The translations under genes were made by a program, and so were the position numbers. Below are positions 53,642 to 61,838 of a stretch of DNA of 64,000 nucleotides, piece by piece (positions within the stretch are counted from its first letter, which is position 1; the number at the start of each line of letters is the position of its first letter). The DNA comes from CBDIBC01 sp965276635 (GTDB taxonomy: Bacteria > Actinomycetota > Acidimicrobiia > Acidimicrobiales > Palsa-688), in contig CBDIBC010000005.1 in NCBI GenBank assembly GCA_965276635.1, positions 930,001-994,000 on the forward strand, given 5' to 3'. The notes beneath the pieces are model-generated. The model did no database searches, was not told the DNA's origin, and saw nothing but the letters and a program-made list of their open reading frames with translations.

Positions 53642-54175
53642 TTAGATGAGGAGGTTGTCGACGTTGGCCTCGCCGGTCTTGTAGCGCCGCACGATCTCCG
53701 CCTGCAGCCGGTCGATGACCTCGAAGAGCGCCTTGCGCCGGCGCGACACCTCCTGCTCCAGCGTGGCGACGTCGGACACGACCGCGGCCAGCTGCTCGTC
53801 GGTCAGGTTCCCGAGATGGCTCAGGTCCCCGGGTGGCACCAGGCGGTCGAGGTCGGCCAGCAGCTCCTCGTCCACCTCGCCGGGGCCGATGCTCGACGGG
53901 AGGCGGCCCAGGCCGGGAGCGCGCACGTGATCGGACAGGATGCTCGGCAGGCGCTCGACCAGGTGCGAGACGTCGTCATCGGCGGCCTCCCCGGCGGCCC
54001 GGCTGTCGCGTTCGGCCGCCACGATGTCGAGGCGACCCTGCACCAGGCGACGGAGGTACGACAGCCCCGTCTCCACCTCGGTGGCGGCGGCGCGACGACT
54101 CCGGATCTCCGAGAGCGGGATCTGCTCGAGCGCCTGGAGGTACGTCGGCGCCAGCAGCTCGTCGAGCGAGGGCAT
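53642..54175 (-). CDS. RsiG-type c-di-GMP-binding anti-sigma protein
   Basis: 177 aa, mostly helical. The known RsiG ligand motif E-x3-S-x2-R-x3-Q-x3-D is matched exactly by Glu35, Ser39, Arg42, Gln46 and Asp50. A second copy at Glu140, Ser144, Arg147, Phe151 and Asp155 departs only at the Gln. Streptomyces RsiG uses two such helices to bind c-di-GMP and hold sigma factor WhiG. No whiG-like gene is in the window. ATG 54175 is preferred; GTG 54211 is possible. Same strand as the XRE regulator. Confidence 0.82.
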   Translation of the reverse strand: MPSLDELLAPTYLQALEQIPLSEIRSRRAAATEVETGLSYLRRLVQGRLDIVAAERDSRAAGEAADDDVSHLVERLPSILSDHVRAPGLGRLPSSIGPGEVDEELLADLDRLVPPGDLSHLGNLTDEQLAAVVSDVATLEQEVSRRRKALFEVIDRLQAEIVRRYKTGEANVDNLLI

Positions 54176-54218
54176 CGACGCCGAGGGTAGCGCACCTACC
54201 ACGGGATCCACGGGCCCG

Positions 54219-55076
54219 TCAGGTGTGCAGTAGGACCCGGGCCGCCAGGAGCCACACTGGGCCGGCGACGATCAACGAATCGAGCCGACGCAGGGCAGGG
54301 AACCGCCCCGGGCCCGAGAGCTTGTGGCCGACGACGATGCCGGCCGGCGCGGTCACCGCGAAGAGGGCGGCGAAGAGCCACGGCCGGAACCCGGTGAACG
54401 GCGGGTTGAAGATGCCGGCGACGAGGACCGCGAGCACCGCCAACGTCAGGATGGCGGGGAGCAGGCCTCGTAGTTGCCCGGGCGCGCCGGAACCCCAGAC
54501 GAAGTTGGCCAGATCGAACAGGAGGAATGACGACAGCAGGACGATCCCCATCGAGCGCTGGCCACCGGAGACCACGACCAGCGACGATGCGGCCAGCGCG
54601 GGGGCGGCGACCACTACCAGGGTGCGCCTCAGCGACGGACGGGCCACCTCGACCGATGTCTGCGGCCAGAACAACAGGCCCAGGCGGCCGGCCGCGGCGA
54701 CGCTGCCAAGGACGACGACCACGGCGATCACGGCGGCCACGTCCCCGGCGATGGCCACCAGCGGGACGACAGCCGCCGCGGCGGCTGGCACCACGGCCAG
54801 TCGCTGCGGCGGCTCCTGGAGCGCGCGGTGCACGGAGAGCGCAGCGATGCCGCTGATGGGTGCCACCAGGAGGGCGACGACGACGGGGCTCTGGAACGTG
54901 GCCACGCTCAACACGATCCCCCACAGGATCCCCATCAGCACGGTCGGCGTGGCCGACGGTGCCCGAGCGACGGTGAGCCGGGGTTCTCCACCGTCAGCGA
55001 CCGGGCGGGTCCGCTGGCGGGGGCGCTCCTGGCGGTGCACGGCGTCGTCCGCCGGAACCGCTGGCGCCGCGCTCAC
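54219..55076 (-). CDS. CdsA-like integral membrane protein, possibly degenerate
   Basis: 285 aa with about eight helices. The C-terminus, GHKLSGPGRFPALRRLDSLI followed by VAGPVWLLAARVLL, resembles the CTP-transferase end of CdsA (GHGG-x-DRxDSL), but the Gly pair and the catalytic Asp before the Arg are altered. CdsA makes CDP-diacylglycerol; this copy may have another role. The GTG overlaps the MoaD-like stop. Confidence 0.55.
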   Translation of the reverse strand: MSAAPAVPADDAVHRQERPRQRTRPVADGGEPRLTVARAPSATPTVLMGILWGIVLSVATFQSPVVVALLVAPISGIAALSVHRALQEPPQRLAVVPAAAAAVVPLVAIAGDVAAVIAVVVVLGSVAAAGRLGLLFWPQTSVEVARPSLRRTLVVVAAPALAASSLVVVSGGQRSMGIVLLSSFLLFDLANFVWGSGAPGQLRGLLPAILTLAVLAVLVAGIFNPPFTGFRPWLFAALFAVTAPAGIVVGHKLSGPGRFPALRRLDSLIVAGPVWLLAARVLLHT

Positions 55077-55495
55077 CGCCCCGGCTCGAGGTCGCCGCCC
55101 GGAACGGGCGACCAACCAGCACCGCCCGGAACGGGCGACCAACCAGCACCGCCCGGAACGGGCGACCAACCAGCACCGCCCGACACGGGCGACCAACCAG
55201 CACCGCCCGACACGGGGGGCAGGACGGCGACCTCGTCGCCGTCGGCCAGCACGGTTCCCGGCTCGGCGGGTGCCCCGTTGACCCACACCCGGCTGGTGCG
55301 CAGCACCGCCGAGAACTCGTCACCGAAGCGGCGCTCGGCGTCCGCCAGGGCGGCGGCGACGGTGGGCGCCTGCAGCTCGACGCGACCGGCGCCGACGACG
55401 TGGCGGGCCGAGGCGAACAGTCGGAGCACGACATGAGCGCCCGCAGCACTGCCCGCGGCGGATGCCGTCCCACGCGGAGTGGTGGGGATGCTCAC
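55073..55495 (-). CDS. MoaD/ThiS-like sulfur carrier with duplicated GG tails
   Basis: 140 aa. Residues 21-98 form the ubiquitin-like fold: VVLRLFASARHVVGAG, then RVWVNGAPAEPGTVLADGDE and VAVLPPVSGG. Normal MoaD ends at this GG, which is adenylated and thiocarboxylated. Here four more 9-residue units (AGWSPVPGG) follow, then DLEPGR. The true C-terminus is Arg, so sulfur loading would need cleavage, or the protein has lost it. GTG 55495 is chosen because TATCCT lies six bases upstream; GTG 55429 is also possible. Confidence 0.72.
   Translation of the reverse strand: MSIPTTPRGTASAAGSAAGAHVVLRLFASARHVVGAGRVELQAPTVAAALADAERRFGDEFSAVLRTSRVWVNGAPAEPGTVLADGDEVAVLPPVSGGAGWSPVSGGAGWSPVPGGAGWSPVPGGAGWSPVPGGDLEPGR
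55096..55218. repeat. 27-bp tandem repeat, four and a half units, inside the MoaD-like gene
   Basis: Units start at 55096, 55123, 55150, 55177 and 55204 (CGCCCGGAACGGGCGACCAA type). Length 27 keeps the frame. Confidence 0.92.
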
Positions 55496-55501
55496 AGGGT
55501 G

Positions 55502-55507
55502 AGGATA
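55502..55507 (-). promoter_or_regulatory. -10 hexamer TATCCT for MoaD-like gene
   Basis: TANNNT element exactly 6 nt before the GTG at 55495. Confidence 0.45.
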
Positions 55508-55544
55508 CCGTGGAAGCAGCAGGCGGATACCAGTGGGGCTGGCG

Positions 55545-55550
55545 TAGCGT
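55545..55550 (+). promoter_or_regulatory. -10 hexamer TAGCGT of a leaderless promoter
   Basis: TANNNT element exactly 6 nt before the ATG at 55557; divergent from the box at 55502. Confidence 0.5.
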
Positions 55551-55556
55551 CCGGCG

Positions 55557-56168
55557 ATGGCCCGGCTGCTCGTGATTCGCCACGCCGAGTCGACCTGGAA
55601 CCGTGCGGGTCGCTGGCAGGGCATCGCCGACCCGGAGCTGTCGGACCTGGGCGTGGCCCAGGCCGATCGGGCCGGGCGGACGCTGGCCGAGGAGGTCGCC
55701 GGCGACCCGTTCGTGTCGCTGATCTCCTCCGACCTCCGGCGCGCCCGGCACACCGCCGCGCTGGTCGGCCGGCACGCCGCGCCTGGCGTGGACGCCCGCT
55801 CGGACGAGGGTCTGCGCGAGTACGACGTCGGGGAGTGGAGTGGCCTGACCCGCAGCCAGATCGTGCGGGGCTGGCCGGGCGTCCTCGAGCAGTGGCAGAC
55901 GGGCGCACGGGAGGCCACCCCGGGCGGGGAGCGGCGGTCCGACTTCGATCGGCGGGTCCGGGCGGCGGTGGAGGGCATCGTCGGGGTCGGCCGCGGGAGC
56001 ACCCTGGCGGTCGCGCACGGGGGGGTGGTGCGGGCCATCGCCCGATGGTTGGGACGTCCGGAGACTCCGATCAGCCACCTGGGCGGCTACTGGCTGGAGG
56101 GATCGGAGGACGCCCTCCGGATCGTGGCGCCGGTGGACCTGCTCGGCGCGAACTGGTGGTCGACTTGA
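55557..56168 (+). CDS. Histidine phosphatase family protein (phosphoglycerate mutase-like)
   Basis: 203 aa. LLVIRHAESTWNRAGRWQGI holds the phosphorylated His, ISSDLRRARHTA the Arg, REYDVGEWSGLTRSQI the Glu, and AVAHGGVVRAI the second His. Substrate not specified by sequence; cobC, GpgP and GpmB-like enzymes share this pattern. Confidence 0.9.
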   Translation: MARLLVIRHAESTWNRAGRWQGIADPELSDLGVAQADRAGRTLAEEVAGDPFVSLISSDLRRARHTAALVGRHAAPGVDARSDEGLREYDVGEWSGLTRSQIVRGWPGVLEQWQTGAREATPGGERRSDFDRRVRAAVEGIVGVGRGSTLAVAHGGVVRAIARWLGRPETPISHLGGYWLEGSEDALRIVAPVDLLGANWWST

Positions 56169-56237
56169 GGTCGAATATCGCGGTCCACTCGACCACCAGT
56201 TGCGTTCCCCGCCGTCAGAACGGCCATCCGCCGGCGC

Positions 56238-56243
56238 TACCGT
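56238..56243 (+). promoter_or_regulatory. -10 hexamer TACCGT
   Basis: TANNNT element eight bases before the GTG at 56252. Confidence 0.4.
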
Positions 56244-56251
56244 CCGCTGAC

Positions 56252-56737
56252 GTGAACGTCGAGGTGGTCCGCAGCCCCCGCCGGCGCAAGACGGTGCAAG
56301 CGCGCGAGGTCCAGGGCGTGCTGCGGATCTCGATCCCCGCCACCATGACTCGCGCCGACGAGCAGCGTTGGGTGGCCGAGATGGTCCGGCGCATGGAGCG
56401 CCGGACGGCGACCGGAGCGGTCGACCTGGGCCGGCGGGCCCGGGACCTGGCCCGAGCCCACGACCTGCCGCTGCCGGCGCGCATCGAGTGGTCCGATCGC
56501 CAGCAGTGGCGGTGGGGCAGCTGCACGCCGGTGGAGGGCAGCGTCCGCATCTCCAGCCGCCTGGCCAGTGAGCCACTGTGGGTCCTCGATTATGTCATCG
56601 TCCACGAGCTGGCGCACCTGCGGGAGGCGGGCCACGGTGCTCGCTTCTGGCGCCTGGTCGACCGGTATCCCCTGACGGAGCGGGCGCGGGGCTTCCTGAT
56701 CGCCCGCGCCCTCGAGCCGGACCCGCAGGTTCGGTAA
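56252..56737 (+). CDS. YgjP-type DUF45 metalloprotease
   Basis: 161 aa. The zinc motif is VIVHELAHLREAGHGARFW (HExxH with a distal His), preceded by RQQWRWGSCTPVEGSVRIS, the conserved WGSC box of DUF45. Cytosolic, substrate unknown. GTG start near a TACCGT box. Confidence 0.85.
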   Translation: MNVEVVRSPRRRKTVQAREVQGVLRISIPATMTRADEQRWVAEMVRRMERRTATGAVDLGRRARDLARAHDLPLPARIEWSDRQQWRWGSCTPVEGSVRISSRLASEPLWVLDYVIVHELAHLREAGHGARFWRLVDRYPLTERARGFLIARALEPDPQVR

Positions 56738-56768
56738 CGGAGCCGGCCGCCACCATGTCTGATCCCTC

Positions 56769-58145
56769 GTGACCAGCACTGCGCCTACCCCGAGCGTGCC
56801 ATGGCTGCCCATTCGCGGTCGGGTGACCGGCAACGTGGGCGCCGGTGCCATCGAGCTGGCCGCCACCGGACGGCGCGTGGTGCTCGTACGGGTGGAGCCG
56901 CTCGAGCGCGGCGGCGCGCTCCGCGGCCAGGAGAGTGCCACCATCGCCGAGGGGGCCAGGCACGCTCGGGTCGAGCGCCTCCCCCTGGTCGTGGTCCTGG
57001 CCTCGGCCGGCGCCGACATCGCCGACGGGATCGGCGCGCTGCACGGTTGGGGAGAGTCGGCCAGGGCGATCGCCGACTGCTCGGGCGTGGTCCCGGTCAT
57101 CTTCGTGGTGGTGGGGCCGGCCCTGTCGGGACCGGCCCTGCTCCTCGGCATGGCCGACGTGGTGGTGATGACCCCTGAGGCGGTGTCATACGTATCGGGC
57201 CCGGCGGCGGTCGTCGAGCTGACCGGTCAACGCCTCGACCCCGAGCTGCTCGGTGGACGGGCCGTGCACGCCCGGTCCACCGGCGTCGCGGCGCTGGTCG
57301 CCGCCGACGCCGGGTCGGCCCTCGATCTGGCTGCCGAGGCGCTGCAATACCTCCCGGACCACACCGACGAGCTACCACCGGTCTGCCCGACCGACGATCC
57401 CGTCGATCGCGTCTCGTCCGAGCTGCAGACCCTGATGCCCCCCAGCGCCTCGGGCTCCTACGACGTGCGGCGGGTGGCGACGGCCGTCGCCGACGACGGG
57501 GAGATCCTCGAGCTGCGTGCCGGGTGGGCCCCGCAGCTCGTCACCGCCCTGGTCCGCATCGACGGGCACCCGGTCGGGGTGGTCGCCAACCAGCCGCAGT
57601 CCATGGCCGGCACGCTCGACATCGCCGCGTCCCAGAAGGGCGCCCGGTTCGTCTCCTTCTGCGACACCTTCAACCTGCCCCTGCTGACGATGGTCGACAC
57701 CCCCGGGTTCATGCCGGGCAAGGATCTCGAGTGGCGGGGCATGATCCGCCACGGCGCACAGCTGGTCTGGGCCTACGCCGAGGCGTCGGTGCCTCGGGTC
57801 TGCTTGGTCCTGCGCAAGGCATACGGCGGGGCGTACATCGTGATGGACTCCAAGGGGATGGGCAACGACGTCTGCCTGGCCTGGCCTTCGGCCCAGGTGG
57901 CCGTCATGGGCGCCGAGGGGGCGGTGCAGATCCTCCACCGCCGGGAGGACCTCGAGACCCAGGCCCGACTGATCGAGGGCTATCGGGCGGAGTACCTGAA
58001 CCCGTACGTGGCCGCCACCCGAGGCTTCGTGGATGTGGTCATCGATCCGGCCGACACTCGGCGGATCGTGGCCGACGCCTTCGCCATGCTCGCCAGCAAG
58101 ACCGAGCACCTGGCGCCGCGCAAGCACGGCAACGGGCCGCTGTGA
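56769..58145 (+). CDS. Acyl-CoA carboxylase carboxyltransferase (beta) subunit
   Basis: 458 aa. Two crotonase-like halves. The second has LVTALVRIDGHPVGVVANQP, FCDTFNLPLLTMVDTPGFMP, RKAYGGAYIVMDSKGMGNDV and AVMGAEGAVQILHRRE. These are typical of AccD/PccB-type subunits that move carboxyl from biotin to acetyl- or propionyl-CoA. The N-terminal half is shorter and less conserved than in PccB. No biotin carrier or carboxylase gene is nearby. The GTG start overlaps a five-codon frame (MSDPS) at 56755. Confidence 0.88.
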   Translation: MTSTAPTPSVPWLPIRGRVTGNVGAGAIELAATGRRVVLVRVEPLERGGALRGQESATIAEGARHARVERLPLVVVLASAGADIADGIGALHGWGESARAIADCSGVVPVIFVVVGPALSGPALLLGMADVVVMTPEAVSYVSGPAAVVELTGQRLDPELLGGRAVHARSTGVAALVAADAGSALDLAAEALQYLPDHTDELPPVCPTDDPVDRVSSELQTLMPPSASGSYDVRRVATAVADDGEILELRAGWAPQLVTALVRIDGHPVGVVANQPQSMAGTLDIAASQKGARFVSFCDTFNLPLLTMVDTPGFMPGKDLEWRGMIRHGAQLVWAYAEASVPRVCLVLRKAYGGAYIVMDSKGMGNDVCLAWPSAQVAVMGAEGAVQILHRREDLETQARLIEGYRAEYLNPYVAATRGFVDVVIDPADTRRIVADAFAMLASKTEHLAPRKHGNGPL

Positions 58146-58155
58146 CGGCCGCCGG

Positions 58156-58458
58156 CTATCCCGGGGGCCGGGCCTCGAGATGGTCGGGGCAGCGGCGCGC
58201 CAGCGGATCGGCCAGCAGGACGGCGTCCTCCAGCTCCCGACCGCACACCCCGCAGGTGCCGTAGCTGCCGTCGTCGAGGGCGCGCAGCGCCGTCTCGATG
58301 CCGGCTAAGCGGGCTGCCGCCGGGCGGAGGGCAGCAACGTCTGTTGCCCAGGGGTCGGCTGCCCAGGGGTCGGCTGCCCAGGGGTCGGCTGCCCAGCGGT
58401 CTGTTGCCCCCGGGTCGGGTGCCCAGGGATCGGGCTGCGGCCCGTCGACGGCGCTCAC
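58156..58458 (-). CDS. DksA/TraR-type zinc finger protein with DPWAA repeats
   Basis: 100 aa from GTG 58458 (TACCGT seven bases upstream). Residues 5-40 are repeats of DPWAA. The end is a TraR/DksA finger, DDGSYGTCGVCGRELEDAVL then LARRCPDHL, where the usual fourth Cys is His. RNA polymerase binding is possible but the coiled-coil tip of DksA is missing. Confidence 0.78.
   Translation of the reverse strand: MSAVDGPQPDPWAPDPGATDRWAADPWAADPWAADPWATDVAALRPAAARLAGIETALRALDDGSYGTCGVCGRELEDAVLLADPLARRCPDHLEARPPG
58344..58432. repeat. 15-bp tandem repeat coding for DPWAA
   Basis: CAGGGGTCGGCTGCC-like units repeat about five times, the outer ones diverged. Confidence 0.85.
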
Positions 58459-58465
58459 GTGATCC

Positions 58466-58471
58466 ACGGTA
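58466..58471 (-). promoter_or_regulatory. -10 hexamer TACCGT
   Basis: TANNNT element ending 7 nt before the GTG at 58458. It overlaps a more upstream GTG (58467), which argues against that start. Confidence 0.45.
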
Positions 58472-58536
58472 GCGGGGCCCCGTCGGCACCGACGGGACTA
58501 TCGGCGGGATCGGCTGCCGATCCGGTGCGCAGTGCC

Positions 58537-58542
58537 TACCCT
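58537..58542 (+). promoter_or_regulatory. -10 hexamer TACCCT of a leaderless promoter
   Basis: TANNNT element exactly 6 nt before the ATG at 58549. Confidence 0.5.
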
Positions 58543-58548
58543 GGACGG

Positions 58549-60396
58549 ATGAACCTGGACCCCAGTGCGGCCGCCCTGCCTCGGTGGGAGACCGACAGCA
58601 TCTACCCGGGCCTGGGATCGAGGGCCTACCTGACCGGACGTGAGCAGATCGTCGCCGACCTGGCCCGGCTGGAGGCGCTCTACGACCGTCACGACATCCG
58701 GGGCGGCGCGCCGCGGACACCGACGGCAGCCGATGCCGCCCCGTTGGCCGAGGCGCTGGGAGCGACCAACGATCTCCTCGAGCAGATCCAGGCCTTCGAT
58801 GCATATATCACCGCCTTCGTCACGACCGATGCCCGCAACGAGCAGGCCGCCGCCGAGGAGGCCGGCCTGGAGAGCGAGCTGACCGGACTGGCGCGCCTGC
58901 AGACCCGCTTCGATGCCTGGGTCGGCCGGTCCGGGGCCGCCGCTCTGACCGATCTGGGCGGCATCGGTGCCGAGCACGCGCACGCCCTGCGGCAAGCCGC
59001 CACCGCCGCCGGGCACCAGATGAGCGAGGACCAGGAGGATCTCCTCACCGACCTGCGCCTCAGCGGCGGGTCGGCCTGGTCCCGCCTGGCCGGGGACCTG
59101 ACGTCCACCCTGGCCGGCACCCTCGACGAAGAGCTCGTACCGGTCACCCAGCTGCGCGGGAAGGCCATGGACCCCGACGCCGGCACGCGCCGGGCGGCCT
59201 TCGCCGCCGAGCTGGCGGCCTGGGAGACAGTGGCCGTGCCCATGGCTGCCTGCCTGAACGGCATCAAGGGGGAGGTGGCGACGGTGAACCGCCGGCGGGG
59301 ATGGGTCGACGCCATCGAGCCGGCGCTGCACCTGAACAGCGTCACCCGTCCGACCCTCCAGGTCATGCAGGCGGCGGCGGAGGCGTCCTTCCCCGACTTC
59401 CGCCGCTACCTCCGAGCGAAAGCGCGCCTCCTGGGCGACAGGGACGGGGACGCTCTGGCCTGGTGGGACATGTTCGCCCCGGTTCCCGGGGAGGCCCGGG
59501 TCTCCTGGCCGGAGGCGGGCGACGCCGTCCGCGAGGCGTTCGCCACCTTCTCCCCGCAGTTGGAGGGCCTGGCCCGCAGAGCGCTCGCCGACCACTGGGT
59601 CGACGCCGAGCCCCGGGACGGCAAGCGGGGCGGGGCGTTCTGCATGCCCGTACGCGGCACCGAGTCACGAATCCTCATGAACTTCGACGGATCCTGGGAC
59701 AGCGTCCAGACCCTCGCGCACGAGCTGGGGCATGCGTACCACAACACCAATCTGGCGACCCGTACCCCGCTCCAGCGGCGGACCCCGATGGCGTTGGCGG
59801 AGACGGCGAGCATCTTCTGCGAGACGGTCATGGTGCAGGCCGGGCTGACGTCGGCCGGCGACTCGGACCGCTTGGCCCTGTTGAACATGGACCTCCAGGG
59901 CGCCTGCCAGGTGGTGGTGGACATCCATTCCCGATTCCTCTTCGAGCGGGAGGTCTTCACCCGGCGGGAGAAGGAGCCCATCCCGCCCAGCGTCTTGTGC
60001 GGGCTCATGACCGACGCCCAGCGCTGCGCCTACGGCGACGGGCTGCGAGACGAGACCCTGCATCCGTACATGTGGGCGGTGAAGCCGCACTACTACTCGC
60101 CGTCGGTGTCGTTCTACAACTGGCCGTACTGCTTCGGCCTGCTCTTCGGCATCGGGCTGTACGCCGAGTTCACCGCCGATCCCGGGCGGTTCCGGAGCGG
60201 GTACGACGACCTCCTGGCGTCGACGGGCATGGACGATGCCGCCACCCTGGCCGCCCGGTTCGGGATCGACATCACCGCAGAGTCGTTCTGGGCTTCCAGC
60301 CTCGACGTGATTCGCGCCCGGGTGGACGCCTTCGTGGCGCTCGTCGACGCAGGTGGGTCCACTAGCTTGGCCCCGTCACCGAGCCCGGGGGCGTAG
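58549..60396 (+). CDS. M3-family oligoendopeptidase (PepF-like)
   Basis: 615 aa. Zinc site TLAHELGHAYHNTNLAT with the third ligand in ALAETASIFCETVM. SKRGGAFC-like context (GKRGGAFCMPV) and VKPHYYSPSVSFYNWPYCFG are PepF/M3B features. Cytosolic cleavage of short peptides. The start at ATG 58549 is set by the promoter six bases upstream; thirty codons of open frame before it are untranscribed. The TAG stop lies inside tRNA-Lys. Confidence 0.93.
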   Translation: MNLDPSAAALPRWETDSIYPGLGSRAYLTGREQIVADLARLEALYDRHDIRGGAPRTPTAADAAPLAEALGATNDLLEQIQAFDAYITAFVTTDARNEQAAAEEAGLESELTGLARLQTRFDAWVGRSGAAALTDLGGIGAEHAHALRQAATAAGHQMSEDQEDLLTDLRLSGGSAWSRLAGDLTSTLAGTLDEELVPVTQLRGKAMDPDAGTRRAAFAAELAAWETVAVPMAACLNGIKGEVATVNRRRGWVDAIEPALHLNSVTRPTLQVMQAAAEASFPDFRRYLRAKARLLGDRDGDALAWWDMFAPVPGEARVSWPEAGDAVREAFATFSPQLEGLARRALADHWVDAEPRDGKRGGAFCMPVRGTESRILMNFDGSWDSVQTLAHELGHAYHNTNLATRTPLQRRTPMALAETASIFCETVMVQAGLTSAGDSDRLALLNMDLQGACQVVVDIHSRFLFEREVFTRREKEPIPPSVLCGLMTDAQRCAYGDGLRDETLHPYMWAVKPHYYSPSVSFYNWPYCFGLLFGIGLYAEFTADPGRFRSGYDDLLASTGMDDAATLAARFGIDITAESFWASSLDVIRARVDAFVALVDAGGSTSLAPSPSPGA

Positions 60397-60458
60397 GTCA
60401 GTGGTAGACCGGCAGACTTTTAATCTGCGCGTCGGGAGTTCGATCCTCCCCGCCCCCA
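60387..60458 (+). tRNA. tRNA-Lys (TTT)
   Basis: 72 nt, CCA not encoded (CCG follows). Acceptor GGGGGCG pairs with CGCCCCC, D arm GGTC-AGTGGTA-GACC, anticodon arm GCAGA-CTTTTAA-TCTGC, T arm GGGAG-TTCGATC-CTCCC. The first ten bases overlap the end of the peptidase gene. Confidence 0.93.
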
Positions 60459-60471
60459 CCGGACCCAGCCG

Positions 60472-61731
60472 TCAGTAGCTGCCGCTCCGCTCCACTGACG
60501 GGAGCCGGTCCTGATGGAGCACTGACCAGATCAGGTCGGTGGCCGACGGGCTGGCGGCGTCCCCCTGCGGCCAGTAGTGGCCGCCATGGTCGTAGAACGC
60601 GTAGGTGACCCGCCCGGTCCCCTGGCACGACGACCACGACTCGACGGTCACCGCCCCGACCCGCCGGCCGACCCCGAGGGGGCTGCATCCGTCGAGGAAC
60701 CGCCAGGCGGCGACGGTGGCCTGCACCGTCGGCTCCGAGTAGCCCTGGATGACCTTCGGGGGGCCGCCGCCTGAGAGGTCGAAGAAGGGGTCGTGGGCGT
60801 TGGCCACCACCACGAGCGGGACCGGCGTGGTCGCCGCGCACGTGGCTGCGGGTACCGCCTCGACCACACCGACACCCGCCCAACGCCCGGGATCGCTGCA
60901 GGCCAGCCGGTAGGCCAGGCGCCCGCCGTTGCTGAACCCCATGAGGTACACGCGGCTGGTGGACGCGTCCGTCTGCGAGCGAAGCACCCGTTGCACGACC
61001 TGGCCGACGAAGCCGGCGTCGTCGATCTGGGCCCGTTGGGCCTGTCCGCAGCAGCCACCGGCGTCCCAACTGCGCCCGTAGCCTGCCGGGTACACCAGGA
61101 CCGCCGGGCCGGTGGCCTCCGGCAGGCCGGTGATCTGCTCGATGCCTGCCGGCGTCGAGCCCCGACCGTGCAGGACGACCACGACCGGCAACGGGACGAT
61201 CGACCGGTGCACCGGCCGCAGCATGAGGTAGCTGCGGGTCAACCGGTCCAGGGTGAAGCGGTGGATGCTGCTCGTCCAGTCGGCCGGCACCCCGGCGAGG
61301 GGCGCCATGGACCCGGGCTCCAGCCCGGCGGCGGCCGCGGCCGGTGTGCTGTCCTGCGGGATCACGACGCTGGGGGCGAGGCTCGGGTGCCCGGGCGCGG
61401 GTCCGGCAACCGCCCCGGCATGGCTGCCTGGCGGCCCGCTGCCGGCGCCGAATGCCTGCCGGCCGTCGCCGGCCAGCGCCCGGGCCGCCGGCGTCGGCGC
61501 CACCGGTGGGCTGTCGGCCTCGCCCACCGTCCGGCCCGCGGCCGCGTCCGTCGATGTCGTGCGGGACGCGCTGAGGGTTCCGTCGTGGTCAGCCAGCTGC
61601 TGGCGGGCGGGAGCCGAATCGGTGCCGGCGATCCCCAGCCCGATGACCGTGGCGGCCATCAGCGCGACGACGGTCGCCGCGGTCACCCGGCGACTCAACC
61701 GCAACCGAACTCGCGAAACCTGTCTGCGCAT
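60472..61731 (-). CDS. Exported PHB-depolymerase-like esterase (paralogue 1)
   Basis: 419 aa. Start MRRQVSRVRLRLSRRVTAAT followed by a helix (VVALMAATVIGLGIAG), then 130 residues of Ala/Pro-rich linker. The alpha/beta hydrolase has PVVVVLHGRGSTPAGIEQIT, SWDAGGCCGQAQ, nucleophile VYLMGFSNGGRLAYRL, acid at VANAHDPFFDLSG and His in DHGGHYWP. The LpqC/PHB-depolymerase family hydrolyses polyesters or feruloyl-like esters. Monocistronic, downstream of tRNA-Lys on the opposite strand. Confidence 0.88.
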   Translation of the reverse strand: MRRQVSRVRLRLSRRVTAATVVALMAATVIGLGIAGTDSAPARQQLADHDGTLSASRTTSTDAAAGRTVGEADSPPVAPTPAARALAGDGRQAFGAGSGPPGSHAGAVAGPAPGHPSLAPSVVIPQDSTPAAAAAGLEPGSMAPLAGVPADWTSSIHRFTLDRLTRSYLMLRPVHRSIVPLPVVVVLHGRGSTPAGIEQITGLPEATGPAVLVYPAGYGRSWDAGGCCGQAQRAQIDDAGFVGQVVQRVLRSQTDASTSRVYLMGFSNGGRLAYRLACSDPGRWAGVGVVEAVPAATCAATTPVPLVVVANAHDPFFDLSGGGPPKVIQGYSEPTVQATVAAWRFLDGCSPLGVGRRVGAVTVESWSSCQGTGRVTYAFYDHGGHYWPQGDAASPSATDLIWSVLHQDRLPSVERSGSY

Positions 61732-61838
61732 GCCTACCGACCTCTCGGCGGTCGGTCCACCCACCGAGCCGCATGAGCGGCAGGATACGGTCTCCGACCA
61801 GCCCAGTGGCGTCGCGCTGCCGCCTCTTCGCCCACCGT

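Noticed and set aside
55096..55218. 27-bp repeats considered as a CRISPR array
   Set aside because: Units are contiguous with no spacers and keep the reading frame of the MoaD-like gene.
60398..61069. Minus-strand frame starting in the esterase and ending GEDRTPDAQIKSLPVYH
   Set aside because: The ending is the well-known false peptide made by translating antisense of a tRNA.
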